Below, piece by piece: positions 42,968 through 51,978 of a DNA stretch of 64,000 nt. Location of the stretch: the NCBI GenBank assembly GCA_963697965.1, contig OY969108.1, positions 1,736,001 to 1,800,000 of the forward strand, read 5' to 3'. The notes below the pieces were generated by a model, which had not been told where the DNA came from, did not search any database, and saw nothing but the letters and a program-made list of their open reading frames with translations. The first letter of the stretch is position 1; each line of letters starts with the position of its first letter. Position numbers and translations under genes: made by a program. This DNA is from JAPLJC01 sp963697965 (GTDB lineage Bacteria; Desulfobacterota; Desulfobaccia; Desulfobaccales; 0-14-0-80-60-11).

Positions 42968-44761
42968 TTAGTTCAGAAAAGACCGCATATCAAGCAGGCG
43001 CAAATGCTTATCCAAAACCACGGCAGGGAATAATGATGATGAAAGCAAGGCAAATTCGTGGCGTCCGTTGGTTAGACGGCGGATCTCTTCATCGAAAGGC
43101 GCAAAAAAAGGGCAATCCACCCGGTCGTCCAGGGTCTTGCCAAAAAATTTCGGGACCCTACGCTCCAGGGGGACGAAAAAACGGCCTCCAGCCAGAAACT
43201 TCGGGGTGAAATGGCGGTCGTCCACCACCAGGAAAGAGACTCGGTATTTGCGGCAGAAGGCTATGACCTCCTGGGGGTCGGCGGCATAATAGGCGGCAAA
43301 CAGATCTTCCAGGCGGGGCTCGATCTCCTGCCAGAACCCTTTGCTCCAGGGATGGGCCAGCTTGTAGGTCACCAGGGCCCGCCGCCGGGCGAAGGTAGGG
43401 ACGTTGTCCATCAGGTTGGGGTGGCCGGCGATGATGGCGTCTTTGGGAGTGGCGGCCAGGGCGGCGTAAACCGGCTGGTAGACGGCATAATCCTTGAGGC
43501 CCACATTCCAAAGGCGCCAGACCCCCAACCCGGCGGCGACCGCCAGGACCAGGACGCCCAGGGTCCTGGGCCACTGCTCCACTTGCAAAAGGGCATGCAG
43601 GCTCAGGGCCAGGATCAGACAATAAGCCAGATTGAGGATATAGATGAGATAGCGGTCCGGGATGAACAGCTTGAGCAGGAAGATGCGGGCCATGAAGTAA
43701 ACGACCAGACCGGCCAGCAAGAGATATCCAAGGGGTTGGAGGCGGGGCGTTAGGGCCCTGAAGGGCACCCGGCTAAGACCCCAAAGGGTGGCGGCACCCA
43801 GGACCACGCAACCCGCAATCCCGCCCAGCAGTCCCAAATCCCGGAAGGGGGCTATCCATTCCCAGGGGCTGATCAGCTCCCAAAAAATGGAGGGCAGCGG
43901 CAGGATGGCGTAGCGGCCCCCGGCATAAAACTCTGGCCGGTTAACCATCTCGGCGTAGCTTACCAGGGGCCCGAAGCCAGAGGCAGCAAAGCGGTAGTCC
44001 ATCAGGGCCACCAGGGCGGCCCCGGCGGCCAGGAGGAGAGCATGGGGCCAGTGGGCCGGGAAGGGCGGGGGCCTAAGCGAGCCCCAGCGGCCAGCCAGCC
44101 AGGAGAGCGCCACGGCCACGGCGCTGGTTATAAAAATGTAGGGAATAAACAAGGCCTGCAAAAGGAGGGCGGCGCCCATTCCCCAGGGCCGCTCTTCCTG
44201 CCAGCAGAGCCAGAAAAAAGCCAGGAGGGGGGTGGCAAAGGCCCGGGCCAGCCCTCCGGCCATGCGGTCCAGGAAGAGAGGCATGAGCCAGTAAACCGCC
44301 ACCATGGTCCAGGCCAGGGTGCGGCTTCCGATTTTCAGGCCCAGGCGGTACAGGCAGAGAGCCAGGAAGATGAACAGCAGCCCGGGCAGGAACTTGGAAA
44401 ACGGAATGGGGTCGGTCACCCAGGTGGCCAGCCAATAGAGGCCCTGGACTCCCCAGGGGACGTAACGGCGGGCATATTCCGCCAGGAGATCGCCCCTAAA
44501 CAGTTGCGGGTCCAGCCACTGCTGCATCCAGAAGATCTGCTGCCTCACGTCGTCATTGATGACATAAGGACTGGACCATGCCTTCAGGTGGGCCAGGAAG
44601 AAGACGACGGCGGAGAGGACCCCCACCATCAGCAAGTTAAAACCGAGATTATCCGGCAGCCTTGGCCACCGCAATCCAAAAAAGGTTTTTGGGACCTCTT
44701 TGCCCGGGGAAAATCCCGGAAGGTTTCTGTTCTTGGGGCCGAATCCTCTCATCAGCCGCAT
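42968..44761 (-). CDS. Polytopic membrane protein, GT-C glycosyltransferase-like
   Basis: The 597-residue protein has about 10-12 TM helices (from NLLMVGVLSAVVFFLAHL) and a C-terminal soluble domain (LATPKDAIIAGHPNLMDNVP to VVLDKHLRLL). Near the N-terminus, VINDDVRQQIFWMQQ places an Asp pair after TM1, as in GT-C transferases that use polyprenyl-phosphate sugars. It would work at the outer face of the inner membrane in surface-glycan assembly, in line with the two glycosyltransferases next to it. The first ~22 residues come from a ~70-bp dispersed repeat; the next in-frame Met is inside TM1, so the repeat supplies the start. Confidence 0.7.
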   Translation of the reverse strand: MRLMRGFGPKNRNLPGFSPGKEVPKTFFGLRWPRLPDNLGFNLLMVGVLSAVVFFLAHLKAWSSPYVINDDVRQQIFWMQQWLDPQLFRGDLLAEYARRYVPWGVQGLYWLATWVTDPIPFSKFLPGLLFIFLALCLYRLGLKIGSRTLAWTMVAVYWLMPLFLDRMAGGLARAFATPLLAFFWLCWQEERPWGMGAALLLQALFIPYIFITSAVAVALSWLAGRWGSLRPPPFPAHWPHALLLAAGAALVALMDYRFAASGFGPLVSYAEMVNRPEFYAGGRYAILPLPSIFWELISPWEWIAPFRDLGLLGGIAGCVVLGAATLWGLSRVPFRALTPRLQPLGYLLLAGLVVYFMARIFLLKLFIPDRYLIYILNLAYCLILALSLHALLQVEQWPRTLGVLVLAVAAGLGVWRLWNVGLKDYAVYQPVYAALAATPKDAIIAGHPNLMDNVPTFARRRALVTYKLAHPWSKGFWQEIEPRLEDLFAAYYAADPQEVIAFCRKYRVSFLVVDDRHFTPKFLAGGRFFVPLERRVPKFFGKTLDDRVDCPFFAPFDEEIRRLTNGRHEFALLSSSLFPAVVLDKHLRLLDMRSFLN

Positions 44762-44766
44762 GATTC
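44690..44766. repeat. 70-bp dispersed repeat, copy 1 (encodes N-terminus of membrane protein)
   Basis: On the minus strand it reads ATGCGGCTGATGAGAGG...CCGGGATTTTCCCCGGGCAAA and matches a copy at 62871-62941 at about 88% identity. The frame MRLMRGxGxxNxNLPGFSPG is kept in both, with changes of silent or conservative type at several codons. Each copy is just upstream of, or within, the start of a minus-strand gene. Confidence 0.75.
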
Positions 44767-44805
44767 CCAGATTTTTGGCATACCACCCCCTTTTGAGACC
44801 TAATA

Positions 44806-45147
44806 ATGAGCATGAAGTTGGAACGGTTTCTCCTGATCCTTTATCTGGGTGGACTGTTTTTCAACCTTTGCTGGTGTTCTTTGGTTATTCCCGCCGCCCC
44901 GCTCCTGGGAGCCGCCCTGGCTATGATACTGACCAAAGGCGGGGTGGCAATCCTGACCATCACCTTTTGTCAGCGGCGCTTGCGAATGATTCCTGGCCAA
45001 CCCCTTGCCCAATTTACCGCCGCGGCCCTAACAGGAATCTTACTTTACCTGTTAGCCAGTGGACTCCTACCCAGAGAAGCCGCCGAAGCCCTAGCCCTGA
45101 CCCCCGCTCTGAGTCTAACCTGGCATTGGTGGCGGACAGGGAGGTGA
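44806..45147 (+). CDS. Small membrane protein, 113 residues
   Basis: Three hydrophobic segments are visible: FLLILYLGGLFFNLCWCSLV, LLGAALAMILTKGGVAILTI and AALTGILLYLLASGLL. The product is probably an inner-membrane protein with no recognised family. It starts divergently from the 597-residue membrane protein. The ATG at 44806 has no strong ribosome-binding site; ATG 44812 is an alternative. Composition is consistent with coding. Confidence 0.55.
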   Translation: MSMKLERFLLILYLGGLFFNLCWCSLVIPAAPLLGAALAMILTKGGVAILTITFCQRRLRMIPGQPLAQFTAAALTGILLYLLASGLLPREAAEALALTPALSLTWHWWRTGR

Positions 45148-45308
45148 GATGAAAAGGGAATTACCAGGATTTTCCCCTTGGACGCCCCCATCATATTACT
45201 CATCCTCTCTTGGTGAATTTCCCCTACCAGATAACCTGAAATGCCATAGCGGCAAAGATTGATTCGTCCATGTGCAGGCTTCCATCAGGGAGTTGTGATG
45301 GGTATCTC

Positions 45309-46538
45309 TTATGGGCAGATTTGCTTTTCCAGGCAAGTTTTTAGCAGAGCATAATTTTTCTGGGAATCGAACTGTTTTTTCACAAGTTCCCGTCCTCGTT
45401 GGGCACGGCAACGGGCCTCAGTCGGATCAGCCAGCGCCTCGAGAATAACCTGTGCCAGAGCCTTTGGATCACTCGGGGGGGCCAGCCAACCCGTTTCACC
45501 CGGCCGTATGACCTCAGGAATACCGGAAACATCAGTGGCGACCACCGGCACCTCATGCGCCAGGGCCTCCAGGATAACCGTGGGGATGCCGTCCCGATCT
45601 CCAGATGGGGTGATGACGCTGGGCATGATGAAGAGATCGGACTCCCGGAACAGTTGGGGCACCTCCCGATGTGGGACGAAACCCGGAAGGCTCACCCGGC
45701 TTTCAATCCTCGCCTTCCGGATTACCCGGCTGAGGTGGGAACGCTGAGGGCCGTCACCGGCCAGGGTCAGGTGGAACTCAAATCCCTGGGCGCTGAGTAT
45801 GCGGCAGGCTTCGATAAGCGAGGCAAAGCCTTTTTTGGCCACCAGCCGGCCCAAGGCCAGCAGGCGGTAGGGAGGCCTGGTGGGCAGAGGCACCGCGGGC
45901 TTGCTGGCGCCCACCAAAGGATTGCCGATGGGGATTTTGATGATCTTGCCGGTTTCCCCAGGAGCCAGGGACGCCAGATATCGCCGGTTAGCCTCCGATA
46001 TAGCTCGCACCCAGGTGGCCGCGGTCAGCTTCTCAAGCAAGGCGCCGTCCGGGGGATAAATGTCATGGGCGTGGGCCGCAAAGCTGAAGGGGATGCAACT
46101 CAACCTGGAAGCCACCCAGGCTGCGGTGGCTGGCCCATCGGCCCAGGGAGCATGGATGTGCTCAACCCCGTCGGCCAGAAACTGCCGGGCCAGGTGAACC
46201 CCTGCCAACGCGGCCCAGAGGGCCTCTGCGGCGGTCTCCGGGCTGCGCCAGCGGCGTACCAAGACTCTTCTTAAAAAGGGCGCGGCCTGCTGCCCCCAGC
46301 GGCTCAAGCTGCCCAGGTCTCGCCATAAATCTCCCAGGGCGGCGGTCCCCAGATGAAAGACCGGCGCCAGAGGCGACGCCAGACCAGCCAGCCGCCAGCG
46401 AGGGCGGGGTCCGTAGAGGGTATAAACTTTTACATCGAGGCCCTGCCCACGCAGCGTGTTTATTTCATCGAGAATGAAAGTCTGGGAAGGTTCGGGAAAC
46501 CACAAGAGCACATAAGCCACCCTGAAAGCCATCCTCAT
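45309..46538 (-). CDS. Glycosyltransferase, GT4 family
   Basis: The 409-residue protein has the GT-B two-domain form: an N-terminal acceptor domain (AYVLLWFPEPSQTFILDEIN) and a C-terminal donor domain with RLLALGRLVAKKGFASLIEA, LVGDGP-like LAGDGPQRSHL, MPSVITPSGDRDGIPTVILE (the E-x7-E-type region) and GWLAPPSDPKALAQ. It transfers a sugar in surface polysaccharide synthesis. The start overlaps by ATGA the restored stop of the upstream glycosyltransferase, so the two form an operon. Confidence 0.9.
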   Translation of the reverse strand: MRMAFRVAYVLLWFPEPSQTFILDEINTLRGQGLDVKVYTLYGPRPRWRLAGLASPLAPVFHLGTAALGDLWRDLGSLSRWGQQAAPFLRRVLVRRWRSPETAAEALWAALAGVHLARQFLADGVEHIHAPWADGPATAAWVASRLSCIPFSFAAHAHDIYPPDGALLEKLTAATWVRAISEANRRYLASLAPGETGKIIKIPIGNPLVGASKPAVPLPTRPPYRLLALGRLVAKKGFASLIEACRILSAQGFEFHLTLAGDGPQRSHLSRVIRKARIESRVSLPGFVPHREVPQLFRESDLFIMPSVITPSGDRDGIPTVILEALAHEVPVVATDVSGIPEVIRPGETGWLAPPSDPKALAQVILEALADPTEARCRAQRGRELVKKQFDSQKNYALLKTCLEKQICP

Positions 46539-46598
46539 TCCCCCCCAGCTGGCAATTCCCCGCCCCGACGGCCCTTCACCAAGCTCAAGAAGACCTCC

Positions 46599-47693
46599 TC
46601 ATCGAGCGCGCACCATGGCCTCCAGGGAAAAATCCCGCATCGCCTGTTCGCGGCCGGCCCGACCAAAGGCCTGACAGGTATCCGGGGCAGACAGCAAGTG
46701 GCTGAGGGCGGCAGCCAGGGCCGGCACATTCCGGGGAGGGACCAGCCACCCGGTACGGCCCGGCGCCACCACCTCCGGCAACCCTCCTACCCGGGTGGCC
46801 ACCACCGGCAGGCCTGAAGCCATGGCCTCCAGGACCACATTGGGCAGTCCTTCCGCCTGAGAACTGAGGGCAAAGACGGTGGCTTCCTGAAATAGGGGGC
46901 GCAGATTCGTCCGTCCAGGCAGGACCTGCACCCGCGCCGCCAAGCCATGCCTGGCTGCCAGGCTACTTATATTCTCCCGCAGAGTGCCGTTTCCCACCAG
47001 GCGTAACTGCGCCTCCGGGTGTTCGGCGGCCACGGAGCGAAAGGCCTCAATCAAAACCTCCTGGTCCTTCTGAGGTTCTAACCGGCCCACGGACAAAATC
47101 ACAGGCGTGCCTGAACGTCCGGCCCTGGGCGGCTGAAAATACTCCGTGTCCACTCCGTTCAAGATCACCGTCACCCGGTCGGACGGAATCTCGTAAGAGC
47201 CGGTCAAAATGGCTGCCTCGGCCACGCTGTTGGAGATAATATGATCTCCCAGTGGCCATAACCAGTCTTCGTGTTGCCGATGCGGCGCGCCTCCGCGGCA
47301 ATTGCTGACGATGATGGGCACCCCGGCCAGACGGCCCAACGGTTTGCCCCAGATGTTGGGAACCGCGGTCAGGAGCAGCAATAGGTCGACCGAGCCGCCC
47401 CTGAGCCGCCGCCACAGGTTCACAAGGCTCAGCGGGCCCACCCGTTTCTGGCGGGCCAGCCAGACCAGGGGGATACCCCATTTACGGGCCACGGGCACCA
47501 GGTCGTCCCCGGCCATCAGCATCCAGACCTCCGCCTGGAACCTCCTCCGGTCCAGCCGCCGGGCCAACTCCAGGGTCTGACGTTGGGTGCCGCCGAATTT
47601 CAAGTCTTGCAAGAGAAAAACGAGCCGGGCCGGACCATGGCTGAGAGCTATGTTTATCGATCTGTCCATTGAAGCAGAATTAGTTATTTGCAA
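46599..47693 (-). CDS. Glycosyltransferase, GT4 family, C-terminus frameshifted
   Basis: The 364-residue product has GT-B features: LVFLLQDLKFGGTQRQTLEL, SVGRLEPQKDQEVLIEAF, LVGNGTLRENI, LSSQAEGLPNVVLEAMASGL and GWLVPPRNVPALAAAL. It ends abruptly at SLEAMVRAR. One base after this point in another frame the sequence continues DEEVFLSLVKG to a TGA that overlaps the next start as ATGA (46535-46538). This suggests a 1-base insertion near 46600, natural or a sequencing error. The missing tail is short and outside the active site, so the enzyme may still work. Confidence 0.85.
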   Translation of the reverse strand: MQITNSASMDRSINIALSHGPARLVFLLQDLKFGGTQRQTLELARRLDRRRFQAEVWMLMAGDDLVPVARKWGIPLVWLARQKRVGPLSLVNLWRRLRGGSVDLLLLLTAVPNIWGKPLGRLAGVPIIVSNCRGGAPHRQHEDWLWPLGDHIISNSVAEAAILTGSYEIPSDRVTVILNGVDTEYFQPPRAGRSGTPVILSVGRLEPQKDQEVLIEAFRSVAAEHPEAQLRLVGNGTLRENISSLAARHGLAARVQVLPGRTNLRPLFQEATVFALSSQAEGLPNVVLEAMASGLPVVATRVGGLPEVVAPGRTGWLVPPRNVPALAAALSHLLSAPDTCQAFGRAGREQAMRDFSLEAMVRAR

Positions 47694-48273
47694 ATTGAGC
47701 GAAGTGAATCCCAGATAACTACAGCTGTATAACTAAAAAGAAGATTTAAAGAAGAATTATCTCAGATCCTGAGATCTAGTTTATAAACCCCACACGAGGA
47801 CGAACCCGGCGCGAAGGGGGAGATTTTTTGGATTGAACGAGAATGATTTTCATCTGGAGGATGGACAGGGCGGCATGGGTGCACCAGAAACTCTGCCCCG
47901 ACCCTGGGGAGATGGAAAAATTATTTGTTTGGAATTAAGCAAGCAAGAGTAACGGATCACTTGCCAAGATCGGCGCCTATCAATGGGGCGGGAAAAATTG
48001 CGGATATGATCTAGATAAGGGAAGTTTTCAGGGTCTTGATCTCGTTTGCCCATTTTGTCTCTCTATCTCCCCTATCATGACCGGTCATAATCCATGATTT
48101 TTTCTCTCTTGGCCTTGGCTATTTTCCGAATTGGTAATAGGCCGCCCACACTTCGTCCTTCTTTCTTGGTTCCGGTCGCAGAAAGATCCAATTATAGTGG
48201 CCTGCGTTGTCAAGCGGGGTCTGGCTTCACGCCAGGCCCCCGGCTCAGCCCCCACCAGCACCTAAGGCCCCGC
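47694..48273. other. AT-rich gene-free region with diverged repeat
   Basis: 580 bases upstream of the glycosyltransferases and downstream of livK. At 47960-48043 it has the second copy of the diverged repeat found at 42503-42588. GCCTGGC...GCCAGGC hairpin at 48214-48240 is downstream of livK and may end its transcript, but lacks a T-tract. No ORF seen. Confidence 0.4.
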
Positions 48274-49440
48274 TTATTCCGCCAGGACAAACTTGCCATC
48301 TTGCACCTGGATCATGACCATGGAATCGACGCCCAGGCCGTTGTGATCCTCAGGAGTCAGATTATAAATTCCGGAAACCCCCACATAGCCCTTGGTTTGT
48401 TCGATGGCGTCTCTCAGGGCCTTGGGGTCGGTGCCGGCCTTTTTCATGGCGTTGGTCACGATATAGATGGCGTCCCAGGCATATCCGGAGTGGGTGTTGA
48501 TGGGGAACTGTTTGTCGTAATGATACACGTCCGTATAGAGATGGATGAATTCCTCGATCACCTTTTTCTGGGGGTCCGAGTCGGGCAGCTGGGCCGCAGC
48601 CATTAACTTGGTGGCAGGCATGCGGTCACCCTCGGAAGCCTTGCCGGCCAGTTCGATGTACTTGGGATCCGGCTGGCCGTGGCATTGGAACAAGGGCAGC
48701 TTAATGCCCAATTGGGCTTTATTCTTGGCCACGATGGCTCCGGCGGGACCGATGGTCCAGACCACAATGGCATGAGGAGCGGCGTTTTTAATCTTGGTCA
48801 ATTGTGCGGTCATATCGGTGTCGCTGGGGCTGAAGGACTCCTTGGCCACCAGGGTGATGCCGAAATCCGGCGCCAGCTTCTCCAGCCACCCCAGGCCGTC
48901 CTTGCCGAAGAGGTCGGAGGCGGTGAGCAGACCGACTTTGGTCAGCTTCTTATCCTTGAGATAGCCAAGAAGTTTTTTCACCGCGGTGGAGGAGCGCTGG
49001 GGCGACTTGAAGACATAATTGAAAGGACCGAACTTCCCCCCCATGATGACCGGATCGCCGCCCACGGTCATGAAAATGGGCACGCCGGCCTCCTCCACGA
49101 TCTTCTTGACGTTCATCCCTTCGGCGGTGGAGGTGGGCCCGATGATGGCCGCCACTTTGTCGGTGAAGATGAATTTCTTGGCGATGCTGGCCGCCTTGGC
49201 CGGGTCGCTCCCGGTGTCGGCGATGATTAACTCGATGGGCCGGCCGTTGATGCCGCCTGCCTTGTTAATCTGGTCCACCACCATCTCGGCCACCAGCTTG
49301 GTGGGGGTGCCGACGTCGGCGGTGGGCCCGGAGAGGGCGAAGAAGGCGCCAAGTTTGATGGGCTCCGCGGCCTGGGTCCACAGGGGCGTAAGGCAAAGCA
49401 AAGCCGCAACCAGGAAAATTCCTGCCAGTCTATTCTTCAT
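48274..49440 (-). CDS. livK: Branched-chain-amino-acid-type ABC transporter substrate-binding protein
   Basis: The 388-residue protein has a signal peptide (AGIFLVAALLCLTPLWTQA) and the LivK/ANF-receptor fold: IKLGAFFALSGPTADVGTP, DTGSDPAKAASIAKKFIF, VAAIIGPTSTAEGMNV, and GYAWDAIYIVTNAMKKAG. It catches a substrate in the periplasm for the LivHM permease. The PaaK part of the adjacent fusion and the IorAB genes suggest an aromatic acid or amino acid. It is the last gene of the locus, separated from the fusion by a heptamer-flanked small ORF. Confidence 0.93.
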   Translation of the reverse strand: MKNRLAGIFLVAALLCLTPLWTQAAEPIKLGAFFALSGPTADVGTPTKLVAEMVVDQINKAGGINGRPIELIIADTGSDPAKAASIAKKFIFTDKVAAIIGPTSTAEGMNVKKIVEEAGVPIFMTVGGDPVIMGGKFGPFNYVFKSPQRSSTAVKKLLGYLKDKKLTKVGLLTASDLFGKDGLGWLEKLAPDFGITLVAKESFSPSDTDMTAQLTKIKNAAPHAIVVWTIGPAGAIVAKNKAQLGIKLPLFQCHGQPDPKYIELAGKASEGDRMPATKLMAAAQLPDSDPQKKVIEEFIHLYTDVYHYDKQFPINTHSGYAWDAIYIVTNAMKKAGTDPKALRDAIEQTKGYVGVSGIYNLTPEDHNGLGVDSMVMIQVQDGKFVLAE

Positions 49441-49475
49441 GAGACCTTTTCCTCCTTGGAGTTGGAAGCAACCTA

Positions 49476-49805
49476 GCCAGTAGTCAGTAGTCAGTGGTCA
49501 GTGCCGTACTCCTTGGACCAGGTATCGCCTAAGTAGTTGGCAATGGCCATTATGTTTTCACGCACTTCCAAGCCGACGCAGTGGTGATAACTGCCTATCA
49601 TAGCCAAACTTAGCCGCACCCGCGCTAACGCGGCCCTCGCATCTCTTAGCAACTTTTCTGCGTCCTTGGGCCTTTCAGCCTCGGTTCCCATTTACTTTGC
49701 CTTTACTGGCCCCTGGCCACTGATCACTGGGCACTGGTGGGCACTGCCCACCCTACACGCCGCCGAGGGCGGCGGCGCTACTGGCTACTGACTACCGGCT
49801 ACTCT
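49476..49805. repeat. Inverted pair of heptamer arrays flanking a small ORF
   Basis: GTCAGTA units at 49476-49503 and TACTGGC/CACTGAT units at 49704-49735 and 49778-49805 are inverted. Between the last two lies a GTGGGCACTGCCCACC palindrome (49736-49757) and a GCCGCCG...CGGCGGC hairpin. The same type of pair occurs at 18024-18350. Confidence 0.6.
49491..49691 (-). CDS. Small uncharacterised protein, 66 residues
   Basis: The product (KDAEKLLRDARAALARVRLS, then HHCVGLEVRENIMAIANYLG) is helical and has no known family. The last residues are read from a heptamer repeat array. It lies between livK and the livF-paaK gene on the same strand, inside an inverted heptamer pair. The composition is protein-like, so it may be real, perhaps mobile with its flanking repeats. 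Confidence 0.4.
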   Translation of the reverse strand: MGTEAERPKDAEKLLRDARAALARVRLSLAMIGSYHHCVGLEVRENIMAIANYLGDTWSKEYGTDH

Positions 49806-49866
49806 CAGGGTTGGTATTTAACATCTTTAGATCAGCTTGGGGCACCTGGTGTCCTCATGGTGAAAA

Positions 49867-51978
49867 TCAAACCACCGAATCGGGGTCCCGGGTATCAAAG
49901 AGGCGCTGACTTTTACGCTCCGAGCGCGGCAGGGAGCCGTAAGCCACCACTTCCACCTCGGGGGTGACCATAAGCTTGTGCCGGATGACATAAAGGACCT
50001 CCCGGCCCAACTCGTCGGCCCGGCCCGTCTCCACGCCCTCGCCCCGCTCCACTTTCAGGTGCATATGGTCCCGTCCGGCTTCTCCCCGGGTCAGGTGGAT
50101 CTGGTACTCGGAGCCCAAACCCGGAATCTCCGAGAGGATGCTGTCAATGCTGGAGGGATAGATATTCACCGCCCGGAACTTGAACATGTCGTCGGTGCGC
50201 CCCCGGAGACGGGAGTGGCGGGGCAGAACCGCGCCGCAGGTGCACGGCCCCGGGATGATGCGGGTGATGTCCCGGGTGCGGTAGCGGATCAGGGGCGCGG
50301 CCTCCTTGCTCAGGGTGGTGACCACCATTTCACCCCACTCGCCTGCGGGCACCGGCTGCAAGGTGTCGGGGTCCAGGATCTCCAGGATATAGTAGTCGGC
50401 CCAGTAGTGGATGCAGTCGTGGTGGGGACATTCAATGCCGGTGCCGGGCCCATAGAGTTCGGTCATGCCGGGGATATCAAAGAGCTCCACTCCGCCTAAA
50501 AGTTCGGAAATCTTGCGCCGCATGGAGACGGACGATCTTTCCGACCCGTAGATGACCTTTTTGAGATTGATCTGGTCGGCGAGGCCCCGCTTGTTGACTT
50601 CTTCGGCCATGAGCAGGCCCATGGAGGCAGTGCAGCAGAGCACGGTGCTTTGCAGGTCTACCAGGAATTCGCAGTGCATGTCCACGTTTCCCGGCCCCAG
50701 GGGCACGGCCATGGCCCCCAACTGCTCCGCCCCGGCCTGGAAGCCCGCGCCCGCGGTCCAAACCCCGTAGCCCACCGCGATCTGCACCCGGTCCAGGGGG
50801 GTGACGCCGGCCATTTCGTAGCAGCGGGCGAAGAAATGGCGCCAGTCGTCCACGTCTTTTTGGGTATAGCACAGGATCTTGCGTTTGCCGGTGGTGCCGC
50901 TGGAGGCGTGGATGCGCACGATCTGCTCAAAGGGCACGGCCCGGAAGGGGAAGGGGTAGCCGTCCCGCAGGTCGTCCCCGGTGGTGAAAGGCATCTTGCC
51001 CAGGTCAGCAAGTTCCCGGATAGCGTCGGGGGAGACCCCGGCCGCGTCCAGGTGTGCCCGGTAAAAGCTGGAACCTTCATAGGCGTGGCGTAGGGTCCAC
51101 TTGAGGCCGGCGAGCTGGTGGCACTTAAGCTCCTCCTCGGTTTTGAAAGGCGGCATAAAGGTTTGCTTGCTCAAGTTCGGCTTCTCCAGTCTGATATTGG
51201 TTAATCCCGCGGCGCCCAGGCGGGACGCCGCCGGGTTCTGGGCGGAACCCGCGCCCAGAAAGGCGCGGCGCAGTTCCGGGTCCACCAGGAGCTGCTCACT
51301 TTGGCCCTGGCCCACGATGCGGCCGTTGGCCAAAAGATAAGCGGAGCCGGAGGCGGTCAAGGCCCGGGCGGCGTTTTGCTCCACCAGGAGGATAGTCACG
51401 TGGGCCCGGGTGAGCCGGTGGATGATGTCGAAAATCCCGTCGGTGATGAGGGGGGCGAGGCCCAGGGAAGGCTCGTCCAGCAACAGGAGCCGGGGTTTGG
51501 CCATGAGTGCCCGGCCTATGGCCACCATTTGCTGCTCCCCGCCGGAAAGCGTATTCGTGCGCTGGTTGACCCGCTCGCCCAAACGGGGGAAGCGGGCCAC
51601 GACTTCCTCCAGGCGGCGGGCCATTTCCGGGCGGCCGAGGCGTAAGGCCAGGGCGCCCAGCTCCAGGTTCTCCCGGACGGTGAGGTCGCCGAACATCTCC
51701 CGGCCCTCGGGGCAAAGGGCCACCCCCAGGGCGGCCATGGCCGCAGGGGACTTGCCGGTGACCTCTTGAGAGTCCAGGAAGATGCGGCCGCCGGAAGGAG
51801 GGACGAGGCCCATGATGGCCTTGAGCAGGCTGGTCTTGCCCGCGCCGTTGGCGCCCACCAGGGCCACGGTCTCACCCGGGGCCACCTGCAAATCGAGTCC
51901 GAATAGCGCCTGGGCGGCGCCGTAGTGCACCGTCAGGTTATCGATACGGAGTAAGGGAACAGGGGTTGTTGGGGTCAT
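49867..51978 (-). CDS. LivF-type ABC ATPase fused to phenylacetate-CoA ligase-like domain
   Basis: Residues 1-245 form a LivF ATPase: Walker A GANGAGKTS (42-50), signature LSGGEQQ (144-150), Walker B LLLLDEP (164-170). After a ~30-residue linker, residues 275-703 form a PaaK-type acyl-CoA ligase: ELKCHQLAGLKWTLRHAYEG, the AMP-binding motif HASSGTTGKRK (357-367), FDIPGMTELYGPGTG, YRTRDITRII, and a C-terminal region ending SERKSQRLFDTRD. No stop or frameshift separates them. The ATPase would drive LivHM import; the ligase makes an aryl-acetyl-CoA or similar. livG, livM and livH lie further upstream on the strand. A start at M275 could also give the ligase alone, but no clear ribosome-binding site is seen. 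Confidence 0.9.
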   Translation of the reverse strand: MTPTTPVPLLRIDNLTVHYGAAQALFGLDLQVAPGETVALVGANGAGKTSLLKAIMGLVPPSGGRIFLDSQEVTGKSPAAMAALGVALCPEGREMFGDLTVRENLELGALALRLGRPEMARRLEEVVARFPRLGERVNQRTNTLSGGEQQMVAIGRALMAKPRLLLLDEPSLGLAPLITDGIFDIIHRLTRAHVTILLVEQNAARALTASGSAYLLANGRIVGQGQSEQLLVDPELRRAFLGAGSAQNPAASRLGAAGLTNIRLEKPNLSKQTFMPPFKTEEELKCHQLAGLKWTLRHAYEGSSFYRAHLDAAGVSPDAIRELADLGKMPFTTGDDLRDGYPFPFRAVPFEQIVRIHASSGTTGKRKILCYTQKDVDDWRHFFARCYEMAGVTPLDRVQIAVGYGVWTAGAGFQAGAEQLGAMAVPLGPGNVDMHCEFLVDLQSTVLCCTASMGLLMAEEVNKRGLADQINLKKVIYGSERSSVSMRRKISELLGGVELFDIPGMTELYGPGTGIECPHHDCIHYWADYYILEILDPDTLQPVPAGEWGEMVVTTLSKEAAPLIRYRTRDITRIIPGPCTCGAVLPRHSRLRGRTDDMFKFRAVNIYPSSIDSILSEIPGLGSEYQIHLTRGEAGRDHMHLKVERGEGVETGRADELGREVLYVIRHKLMVTPEVEVVAYGSLPRSERKSQRLFDTRDPDSVV

